Part shown: positions 39,954 through 50,800 of the stretch, in pieces
Layout of the letters: every line of letters starts with the position of its first letter
Position numbering within the stretch: position 1 is the stretch's first letter
Origin: Aphidius gifuensis
Lineage: Eukaryota > Arthropoda > Insecta > Hymenoptera > Braconidae
Assembly: GCF_014905175.1 (NCBI RefSeq)
Contig: NC_057788.1
Span: 26,444,154 to 26,508,153 of the forward strand
Length of the DNA: 64,000 nt
Direction of reading: 5' to 3'
Notes under the pieces: generated by a model
What the model saw: only the letters and a program-made list of their open reading frames with translations
The model's database searches: none
Told to the model about the DNA's origin: nothing
Made by a program: the position numbers and the translations under genes

Positions 39954-41420
39954 ATGAAGATATTTTTTTTGCTCAGTGGACTTTTAGCCCTCACTCAGGG
40001 TAAACAACAAAAAAAAAAAATGATCTATCACTTGATTTTATTTTTTAAAACTATTTTTTAAATATTAAAAAAAATATATTTTCAACTAATTTTAGGAGGT
40101 TTGATTCCATCACCACTTGGATCAACCAAAATCATCAACGGTGTTGATAGTAAACCAGGTGAAATTCCATACCAAGTAAGTACTATTTATAAGAATTATA
40201 ATTAATTTTTTAAAAATATTTTCAACAATTAAACATTTGTTTTTTTTTTTTTGCTCAAGGTATCACTTCAAATGATTGGCAATTCTTTTCATTTTTGTGG
40301 TGGATCCGTGTTAAACCAAAAATATGTAATCACCGCTGCTCATTGTGTCGTAGGGTAAGTAAAAAATATTTTTTTCCAAATAAAATAGATAAAATAAATT
40401 TAAATAATTGTTAATGTTTCAGTCAAAACGCATTAAGTATCAAAGTCGTTGCTGGAACAACTGATTTAAGTAATCCAATATCAACACATTATGTCAAGAA
40501 AATAATTATTCATAAAAAATACAATCCAAATGATTCATGGCGTAATGATATTGCCCTATTATTGGTAAAAAAAAAATTTAATTAATTAATTATCACGAGT
40601 AATTTATATAACTAAGAAGATATTTAATCAACAGGTTCAAGATAAATTTTTGCTAACATCAATCTTGGCATTTGTCCCATTGACCAAGCCAAAAGAAATA
40701 ATACCAGCAAATTCTGTTGCTGTTGTTTCAGGATGGGGGTCTACTGTGGCAAGTTAACATATTGTTTATAAAAAAAAAAAGAAAAATATAATATACTCGT
40801 ATACTTGATAATATAAAATTATTGATTACTTATCAAATTAATTGTTATTACAGGAAGGTGGACAAAGTCCAATGAAGCTAAAAAAAGCTGAGATTTTAAT
40901 AGCAGATCAAGCTTATTGTCAAGACCGATACAAATCTCTTGGTGAAAATATATACTCATCAAGTCATATTTGTGCACATGATCCTGTACAAATGACTGGT
41001 TCATGTCACGTAAGTTAAAATATAAATATTAAAAATACCATAATGTTAATTAATTTTTTACTAGGTTGAACTAACGAGTTTCATGTTGAACGATATTTTT
41101 TTAATGAAAAAAAAAAAAAAAACATTTAGTACCAAGCAAACTAGTTGTAACAAAAATAAAAAAAAAAATAGGTCAATGTAAAATTTCCTCAGCTAGAATA
41201 ATTGACCCAAAAAAATATGTTAAATTAAAATAATAATAGCAATAATTAAAATAGTTAATTGTGTTATTATTTGCAGGGTGATTCAGGTGGTCCTTTGACA
41301 GTAAATGGTAAACTCGTTGGACTTGTATCATGGGCTCTTGGTTGTGCCAACACAGAATATCCAACAGTCTACACTCGAGTACCTGAATTTCACGATTGGA
41401 TCAAATCAAATGCTATTTAA
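39954..41420 (+). CDS. chymotrypsin/elastase-like serine protease 3
   Basis: The gene has seven exons: 39,954-39,999, 40,096-40,175, 40,260-40,354, 40,423-40,564, 40,635-40,748, 40,854-41,009 and 41,277-41,420, giving 258 residues. It has a signal peptide (M-K-I-F-F-L-L-S-G) and predicted activation at K|I-I-N-G. The triad H70, D116, S214 is intact. The pocket has Gly189, Ala216 and Thr226, differing from its neighbours at 216. The fifth intron appears to use a GC donor (GTG|GCAAGT at 40,749), which keeps exon 5 at 114 bases as in protease 1; a GT donor three bases earlier is the alternative. AATAAA is at 41,527. The last intron is the longest of the cluster (267 bp). Confidence 0.92.
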
Positions 41421-42403
41421 AAATTAATTCACGTATTATCATTGTCAAAAGATACTTTAAATGTTATTTTATAAACCAACTGGTACGTTGATGTATCAAA
41501 AAAATTTTTTTTATGTTGAAAATTTTAATAAATAATTTTTTATAATTAAGAAAAAATATCTATTTTTTATAAACTAAAATAGTATTATAAATATGTAGGA
41601 CTATTATTTTTCTAATTTTTTTAATAGTAAAAGAGAAAAATTAATTGGCGAGCATGTTTGCTATTCAGAACAGATAATAAATCGACGAGATAAATTGTCG
41701 AGGTGGGGGGCGCTTATACGCTCCATAAAATACACATACTTTTTTTCAACAATATAAATTTAATAATCGAGTATTTTTAATAAAACAAGCTTAAAAATTG
41801 TCACGCAAAAAAAAATATACTCGGCTAATGATTGTAAAACCGAAATCAATTTTTTTTTCTTTTTTTTTTGTCACGTAAATTATCCGAATAAAAAGTGACG
41901 CTCATTTTTGTCTCTCACATCAAATAAAAATAATAAAAAAAAAACACACAAAAATATTGAGTTATAAATTTCAAAGAATTTGAAATACTCAAAACAAAAC
42001 AAAAAAGTGAGATAGAAATAAAAACAACATACCAATTTGAGATAACAGCACGCTCAATGGCAAAATCGATGCGGTGAAATACGTAGCAGGGGTCGGAGCA
42101 TCTTTCAAGTTTTTTTGTCTTCTTTTTTTTTCTTTTTCTTGTCTTCATTCTCATTATATATATTCAAAAAATTACTATGCACAATATTTTATACGATTTT
42201 AATATAAATTCAATGTAAATATACTATTTAAAATTTAAAAAAATAAAAACTTTTAATTCACAACGCCAAAGAGACGCCTGTATAAGCCAGCCATATGACG
42301 CCATTTTGATCATGTGAACATCTCATGACGACATCCCATGGATTCTTGGAATTTCATTCCCCTTTGTTTTTTTTTTTTTTAATTTTTTTGGAGTAGGGCA
42401 GTA
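41421..42403. other. non-coding stretch downstream of the protease cluster
   Basis: Contains the protease 3 polyadenylation signal, then AT-rich DNA with three GC-richer islands (about 41.64-41.74, 42.04-42.11 and 42.26-42.36 kb). The island at 42.26-42.36 kb has promoter-like features on both strands, including CGCCATTTTG (YY1/Pho-type) at about 42,299. In the island at 42.04-42.11 kb both strands are open for 20 or more codons, so no coding call is made. Confidence 0.4.
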
Positions 42404-42750
42404 ATCAACATGGACGACAATGACGCTTGCAAAAACTATTATTTGCTCAAAAAAAAAAAATATTTATTGTCAACATATTAATAATAATAAAAAGTGAATA
42501 ACAATAAAAATAATTAATAATAATTTTCAAATAAGAAATTAATATAAAATATTGGCAAATAAAATAAATTTTATTTATAAAAAATTAAAACTGATTTAAG
42601 TGGGGAGAAAATTAACATGGACGACAATGACGCTCACACAAAAGCTATTATTTTTTCATAAAAAAAAAAAAAATATTTGTCATCATATCATCAATAATAA
42701 AAAGTGAGTAATAATAACAATAATTAATAATAATATTTAAAAAAGAGATT
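42404..42750. repeat. two copies of a ~140-bp repeat, 207-bp period
   Basis: Copy A (about 42,404-42,541) and copy B (about 42,611-42,750) share TAA/TCAACATGGACGACAATGACGCT followed by poly-A, the ATATTTATTGTC/ATATTTGTCATC block and the AATAAAAAGTGA-ATAA block. Both contain the same short start-like ATGGACGACAATGACGCT, but the frames diverge and stop soon after (23 and 14 codons). The repeat is therefore not a conserved coding unit. Confidence 0.7.
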
Positions 42751-42807
42751 AACATCGAGTGCTAGAGAATATAATCAATAAATTTTTTTTTTTTAAATTA
42801 AAATTAG

Positions 42808-43043
42808 AGTGGATTATCAAGCCGGAGTATTTGCATATGCAATTATGGAGTGTGATGGAATTTTTATGTGCCACCAAGAGCAATAGAAAAAAAATGCTAA
42901 TACAATGTGAAGATAAAAAATTCATATTGGATCTTTGTGAATCCAGGATCAAAGTTGCTCATCAGAGTAAAATTTATATGCTGGACAAAAAAATCCTGCT
43001 GGGCAAACTCAGGGGGTCAGTTGGACACCATGGAGATCAATAA
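42808..43043 (+). CDS. candidate exon with two overlapping open frames (unrecognised)
   Basis: A T-rich tract and ATTAG (AG at 42,806-42,807; a second AG at 42,808-42,809) precede a block open for 77 codons to TAA at 43,041-43,043, beginning W-I-I-K-P-E-Y and ending G-H-H-G-D-Q. The +1 frame of the first part is also open for 25 codons (D-Y-Q-A-G-V-F). Composition is protein-like. No start codon, partner exon or family is identified. About 190 bp further on, a good donor (AAATG|GTGAGT at 43,237) ends another open block. It could be a decayed or fast-evolving gene. Confidence 0.25.
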
Positions 43044-44494
43044 TGTTTGTGTTTACGTATTTTGATGCTTTCAATGCTTTGAGGACAAAAAAAAAAACTC
43101 AGTTCAATAACAATTTTGAAAGTGAACAATCGTGATATTAAAAAAAATAACAATACTATAGAAAAGTTTGATGACCTTGATAAAAATGAGCAATTCAAAA
43201 GCAAATTATTCATGAATCATGATCCAGCTTCAAATGGTGAGTACACCAATTTTATCTGTATAATATCAGTAATTTAATTTTTAAAAGTTAATCTTTGATA
43301 TTCAGTAACAATATTTACAAATCATTTATTATACAAATAACCATTTAATTAAATGCAAATTTTATTATTTTAATAATTGCATTTTAATTTTGTTCATCAA
43401 AAGTTTGATGATGCACAAAATTTTTATCAGTAAAAAAAGGTACGTTATTTATTTTTCTACTATAAATTTTTATCTCAATATTTTCTTAGTCATCAAAATT
43501 TATGTTCAACAATTTTTTATTTCTTTATTTTGTTTAACAACTTTTATATATTTTTTTTTAATTTAAAAATTTAATCAATTGAAAACTATGTTGGCCAAAA
43601 TCGACAAAGCGTATACGTGACTTGATTATTTTATCCAAGAAAACTATGATAAATATGAATTTATTGTTTCATATTTTATAATTTTGGCATTTTGCCTTTT
43701 TGCCTCAAGTCTAGGATCATATCAATAATTAATTTTCTCAAAATAATATTCCATTGTCTATTCATCTTCAAAAACAGTTGCATATGCATATACATTTTTA
43801 ACTTTTAAAATAACTTTTAATTCTGATAAAAAATTCAAAAAGCATTCTGTTATTATTTATAACAATGAGAAAATAAAATGACAGTCATTCATCTTCATCA
43901 TAAAAAAATAAATAACCCCTCGTCACCATATATCCTCAGGAAAAAAAATTTATCACCAATTGTTGAACACAAAAAAAACTATTACAAAGCTGAAAAAGTT
44001 CTCGATGAGTTCTTGATAAATCATCCTTCAAACACAAAAGTATAACAAAGAAAATAATAATTTAAAAAAATAAAACAAATAGAAAATTTATGTTAAAAAA
44101 AAAACGTGTTGAAATTTTAACAAGTGTTAAATTTTCTTAAATTAATCGCACTTGTGTCCAAGTGTCTGTACACCATGGAATGATAAAAGTTACTTTAAAA
44201 TTCTCTAGCATTGCATTTGCCTTCCAGGCCCCTACTCGACACTATTACAACCTATACCATCTAGCACAATCTCTCGTCTTTATACCAAGCTCATAATATC
44301 CCTTGTAAAAGTTTCAAGTGCCTATGACCCAATTCTTTTTTTTTCCTTCAAAAGCTTTCAGCCTTTTCAACCTTTACAACAATACATTATCAAAACATCA
44401 AGTACGACATACAATTGACGAATCAAACAATTTTTTTTTTCCCTCAAGTCAAAACTAAAAATACATTTTTAATAAAAAACTTTATGACCTTCAA
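43044..44494. other. non-coding stretch
   Basis: AT-rich DNA with no supportable gene apart from the donor-ended block near 43,130-43,236. AATAAA on the minus strand (plus-strand TTTATT at 44,495-44,500) marks the likely 3' end of the Cys/His-repeat gene at its right edge. Confidence 0.4.
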
Positions 44495-44576
44495 TTTATT
44501 TTTTTTCTTTGCAAATTGATTAATTGAAAAGAAAAATATGAATAAATAAACAAAATCATCTAAGCTAAATGTTGAT

Positions 44577-47525
44577 TTAATCAAACTCTTCATCATGGAC
44601 CTAAAAAAAAAATCAAAAAATTATAAATAATCATAGTAAAGTAATAAAATAAATAAATAATAATAATAAATTATCCAACAAGAAAATTGCTATAATAAAA
44701 AAATAAATTTATGATAAAAAAACTTAAAAATCTACTTTACTTTTATCACGACAAGAGAATCCTACGAAAATACACAGAGACTAAAATCATGAAATGAGAC
44801 CCAGACGATAGTATCCTATATCCTTGTTATAGTGTAGGTGTAGGCGATCGATAATTTCGTTGATGCTGGATGTAGAGGTAGGTTAGCGACACAAATGCTA
44901 TCTACCTATATACATCAATAGAAATATATATTTTTTTTTTTCGTTCACCAATTTTTTTATAAATCAATTGTGTATGTGTTGGTAACCACCGAAATGAACG
45001 ACAAAATTCTGATAGTAAATTTAATGAACACTTTGGTCTTAAACGAGAGATTTGAAAAAAAAAAAAATCAAGAGATGATGGTCAATGATCCCAAGACGGG
45101 TCAACTCTGATAAGTGGTTCAAAAAAAAAATTCATGAAAAAAATATCAGTCTAGATAGAAATAAAAAATAGTAGCGCATTTAGTATTGGCAGATGTTGGT
45201 GCAAATAAAGCTAAACGTCTGATAAATTAAATATCTCAATGGATTATCTGATGTCTTGAATTTCAGATATATCCTTGTTACTTGTCTCATTCAAGGCTTT
45301 TTCTTTACTTTTCTTTGGCATGAATTTATACGAAGCATTTACATCGATCCATTTTCATACTAGTGCCCCAGAATATTTACAATTACGTGACGTAAAAAAC
45401 ATGTTAAAAAAATAAATTTTAAAAAATTGCTAGAGCAAAATAAAAAAAGAAAATCAGCTGAACGTGTAGTGTTAGTGTCTAGTTTTATTTTTTACTTTAT
45501 ATCCCTGAGGAAATGTAAAAAATTTATTGACATTTTGAAGGCTTGAGTCATACAAAAATCAAGTAAGATTCACTCTCTTATAAATTTATAAATAAATTTA
45601 TTATTAAAAGTAATATTTTTAGTAAATTTTATCCCTCTGATGTCACGACGTCAAATGATTATCCCTTTTATGTTTGAAAATGTTCAGAGGGTCATAGAAT
45701 CAAAGTAGCATATCAAGCTAATATTCACACCACTTGTATTTACCAAGGCAAGCATACAAGAATTATTGGCAACCCTAAACGACCGCAATATGCAAAATTA
45801 TATTTAGTAAGAGAATGCGTGATAAACCACACAAAAAACAAATTATTTTGATTTCAACCTAACTGTATTTCTCTTTTTTTTCATTCTTCAACTGGTTCAA
45901 TTTAAATTCAACGCTTTAAACTGAAAAATAAACAAAAAAAAATAAACTAAGAAATAATTTTTATCTTCTTTTTTCTTCTTTGTTTCATCATTTGAATGAA
46001 AATTTTTCTTTTATGTTTTTTTAATTAAAAACAAAACCAACTCACCTGTTTATGACTTGGTGTTGAACAATCGTCTTTTGTTCTTTCAAAACGTTCAAAT
46101 TTAAAACTATTACTTCTGTACAATTCATTATCACTTGCTTGACGACGACACAATCTTCTAGTTAATGCTCTTGGTTTACACGGTGCACATTCAGTTGCTA
46201 ATTCCCAATGAAGTTTTAACATTGCTAATTCAGCAGTACATCTTGCCATTGCACATCCTGCACGTCTTACACGACACTTGACGCGTTTCATACGACCATC
46301 TGATGTTGTTTTTGTATGATTGCATGGTTGAATTGTACAATCACATATACGTCTTCTTGATTTAATTGTATGTAAACAAGGTTGTGCAACACATTCACAA
46401 CCATCATCACCAGGTGTATGTGGGCAACCTGGACCAGTGGGACAATTGCAAGATCCACTTATTCCAATGGGGTTTTGTGAATTCGGAATGAATGGTACTG
46501 ATGGAAGTGAGAAAGATCCTTGGGGACGACGACGTGATATCCCTGAAGTACCACTAATATCAAAAATAAAATTATTTAAATTACAAAGCTTATATTTTTA
46601 AAATATCATTAATAATAAATTAACTTCAAAAAAAAAAAAATTAAAAGTTTATTGAAAAATTATTATATCATTCAAAAAGAAAATTCAAAGAAAGTTTATT
46701 CAGCAAGACATTACAGTGTAATGAATGGCCTTTCAATGCGATCAAAGTAATTTTTAATTTGCATACTTCATTCATTATATCAATTGCTTTAGATGAAAAA
46801 GAAATTTTAAATAAAACCTCAATTTGTTTAATTCAGTCAGCTGAAATATTTTCAATAAAATAATGAGTAAAAAAAGAAAAAAAAAATTAGACATCTCTTG
46901 AAAGTGAAATATAAATTATCGTTGATTAAAAATAATTTATATATTTTTGATGAAAATATTTTTTAAAATAAGAAAAAGTTAGAAAATCCAAAGAATTTAT
47001 TATGAAAAAAAAAAAGCTAATAATATACTGAGAATAGTTTATGTGACATACAAAATTTTTTACTTTTATAATATAAAAGCTTTTCACTCTTTCAATCAAT
47101 CTTCTATTCATTCAAAGTCATTTCAAGTGTAGAAAAAAAAAAATAAATAAAACAAATTAAAATATATTCACAATATTTGTCAGATAAAAAAATATAAAAT
47201 AGAGATAATAAAATATATTTTACCTTTTAACACGACGTGAAACTGGTAGCTTGTTGGCATGGGGACAAGGCTGTGATTCAGGCGGACAATCGCAGCTGGT
47301 TGTCCTCGTGCGTCTGACTCGAATGAGTACAGGATGTACCGGACATGGCTGTACTTGACAAGAACAAACAATTGTTTGTGGACCACGATGTTTTCTTACA
47401 CCAGCACTGTTACCACGTTTTGCACGTTGATCCACGTGCAATTGACAAGGCTGATTAGCACAGCCACAACGTCCAGTATTACGTGACGTTGTGGCATTCT
47501 GTACACGTTTCCAGACCCGCTCCAT
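44577..47525 (-). CDS. Cys/His-repeat protein, unrecognised family
   Basis: Exons 47,525-47,224 and 46,553-46,046 join in phase (codon split AG|T) to give 270 residues. A proposed last exon 44,600-44,577 follows a strong acceptor (long T tract, TAG) and adds V-H-D-E-E-F-D and a stop, with a polyadenylation signal about 80 bp on. Total is 277 residues. Six copies of C-x-C-x(4-6)-C-x(1-2)-H occur at residues 20, 54, 78, 136, 153 and 171, mostly with Gln-Pro before the third Cys. They are embedded in Arg-rich linkers and look like metal-binding knuckles. Residues 189-270 are basic with scattered Cys. There is no signal peptide. An in-frame TGA directly precedes the ATG, supporting this start. 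If intron 2 is retained, translation stops at 46,025 after six extra residues. The function is unknown; binding to nucleic acid or protein is only a guess. Confidence is high for the first two exons and moderate for the third. Confidence 0.6.
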
Positions 47526-47876
47526 TCAACGACCGGCGTTCCACTGACATAAGAATACCCCACTCCAATATCAGGAGCACAAGTTTGGCGCATCCTCCCT
47601 CGGGATTCAACCCCACTGACGTTCAATTATTTTCAAAATACACATATTCCTGGACTATACAATCATAAATTCAATAAATTATCATATCACTTTTAACTTT
47701 TGATCATTCAAACAATGTTTATACAAATTATTAATTTACATAAATTTACAAAACATAACAAGAATTTTTTTTTATTATTAATTTAATTATACTTTACAAG
47801 AAAAAAAAATTCCTAAGTATTAAATAACATATTAACAATATTGGAACTAATTTAATTTTTATACTTTTTCAAAATA

Positions 47877-50800
47877 TTAATTTGATCGAGTACTCAGTAC
47901 TGAAGCTGCAAAAATTTGTTGTAAAATGCGAGGAATATTTTTTAAATCCATGCAAACAAATGCTCTACCTGATGGCATTTTTTCCATGACTCTAGATGCT
48001 TGATCACCCAATGAGCCAATAAAAATAACATAAGCATTAACTTCTGGACTTGATGTTAGTAGATTAGCAAATTTAGTTGGTGAAATTCCATATCTTTCTA
48101 AATTGGCATCTGATAATACAATCACAATTGATTCGTCAGTATCCTCTTTTGATAAACTTGATATAGCATGTTGTGTTGCCTCAAGTGTATGATCACCTGA
48201 CAAACAATACTGTGAATGTGCGTGCATTGTTTTAATAACTTCCAGTCTTTGTTTATTATCAGTAGGTGGTTGATTACAATCAACAAAACAAATACTAAAT
48301 TCATCACCAGAATGACCAACAATATCATATTTAAATTTTCCTTCAAAGCCAGAAAACGCTTCCATTACCATAACACATGCTTCTAACTCACGATCTAAAC
48401 GTCCATCATATCCATTAAATCTATACATTGATCCTGATACATCAACAACAAGTTTTAAACGTTTTGGTTTTAATTGTGAAGCTCCAACTTCTGGTTCTTT
48501 TTCAGCTCTACGTCGATATATTGTTTTTTCACCAGTTAAACCTTCAATTAATTTTGTATCATCTAATTCTCCAGATGTTTGATGCTTTAACCATTGACGT
48601 TCATTACTTTTTGCTTGAAGACTTCCTAATATTACTCTCAATGTTTTAACTTGACTTGTTATAGCATCACTAAATTGTGAATATAATTTATGATCATATT
48701 CACTCATTTTTATATCTTTCAATCTTTGTTTAAATGCTTTTATTCCCATTTCACGTGCAGCTTTTTTCACATGTTCTGGTACTGAATTTTTTTCTTCATC
48801 ACTTAACTGATGAACTGTGTGACCTGCATCAAGACGATATGGTCCACCTTTTCCTCCTAAGCCAGCTGTATCTCTTCCTAAAATATTAATTTTCATTATA
48901 AATTATAATTATTTTTTCAAACTAAATAACTAAGTCATTTATAAATTACCTCCAGTACCACCAGCCCAAGTATTACCACCAACATGGGGTTCATTTTTAG
49001 GATCAACTTTTCCATGTTTTGGAGCTTTTGTATCAAGTCCTGAATATCTTTCTTTTGTTACTTGCAAATGGTTGTCTTCTGAACCCACCATTTTTCTCCA
49101 TTCAAGTAATGATTTTTCAATGTGACTCATTGATGTTTCCCAAAATCTTACTCCACCTGATACATCAACTGTAACAAATCCTTCATTTGATGTTTCGGAT
49201 AAATACACTGGTAGCCCATGTGGAAAAAGCCATTCAATTGTTGGCGATACATTTTGAGAACTGTAATAAAATTTAAAAATTATTTATTTATTTATTTTAA
49301 TTGCTGATAAATAAAATTTTATATACTTACAATGGTATTGGAAGATATCGTACTTTTTTTGTAACAACATCAACCACTTCTAAATAATTTGGAATGCCAG
49401 TGTTATTTTTATCACCAAGAAGTGCATCATTTGGAATTTTATTAACTGGTAAAATTCTTACAATTTGTCCATTATCAGTAATAATTGGATTTTCAGTTTT
49501 TACTCTTTCTTTTCTTGGCCAATAATGAAGCTCACTTGAACTATCCAATTCAGGAAATCCCATAATAATTCCAGCATAAAAAAAATCACTGGCAATAAGT
49601 CTATTTGGTGAAGTAATATTTTGACTCAATGCTTTACTTAGTAATTCATTATTCAAACTTTTATTACTACCTTGATTTATTATTCCACAAACTTTTTTTT
49701 GCTCATCAGTTGTTTCAACTTGACGTAAAACATTTGGATATGGTAAACTTTCATTTGATTTTTCTAAGATAAATTTATTTTTTAATTTATCTTGAATTAA
49801 AAATTTATTTGGAGTAAATGTTACAATTGTGTCAATATCACAAGGTAATAATACGTAATACGCAGTCATTGTATTTAAATTTAATATTTCAATTTCATTA
49901 CCATTTGGAATATAAAAAATTGCTTGATTATGAGAATTAATTAAATCTCCATTTATTTTCCATTGTGATACTTTTGTTCCAAGTGCATGAGAAATTCTTT
50001 CTCCAGTTGATTCAAAAAATGATGCTAATTGTACAACTTGAGCGTTTCCATTTTCAGGATTTAATGATACAAGTGAATTACTTATTTCTTCATGAATTAA
50101 AACATTACCTGATTGATAAGGAAACATAGAAAATTTTGGTCTATTTGATCTTGATGTATTCATAAGATTTTTCAATGATATTTGATCTATTTTATCAGAA
50201 TTTGATGTTATTGTTGATACACACATTGGATTTACTGTTAAAACGTGAACTTTATCAATATTTCTATTGTCTTTTGTACCTTTTGTGACGGCCATTGTAG
50301 CTACATATTGATTTTCACTCATTGGAATTGAACAGTATGCTTGCATCTCAGTAAACCAAGCAGATCTTGTTTCAACTCGATCTAATATTAACGTTTTTTT
50401 ATCAAGATTTACAAGAGATTTTAATTTTATCATTTTTTCATGAACAGATAGTGTTTTTTTATTTTTTGATATATTCCAAGTACCCCCATATTGCAAATCA
50501 GGAAGGGAAAATCTGAAAGGAAAAAAAAAAAAATACAAACTCAATTTATTATTTTAAAAATTTTATTAAATTTTTTTTTTTCATTTTATCTTTTATTTTC
50601 TCATCTTACTCTTTTGCCAGTGATATATTTTTTATACTAGTTCCCAGTGGGATACCATGCTTGTGAAGAACATCTACCAGAGTTTCAAAAACTTCTGATG
50701 TGTATCTATCAAAATCAAATACATTTTTGACAACACTGGTTAATGGCTCGTCTGGGAATTGCTATAAAAAATTTACAAATCAATCAGCATTTGTATTTTT

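Noticed and set aside
42040..42115. Short island open on both strands (for example K-I-D-A-V-K-Y-V-A-G-V-G on plus)
   Set aside because: Both strands look equally coding and no acceptor or start fits; insufficient to call a gene.
47396..47668. Extra frames overlapping the first exon of the Cys/His-repeat gene
   Set aside because: They are other-frame shadows of a GC-richer exon and its 5' flank. The Cys-repeat frame is the only one with regular motifs and matching splice phases.
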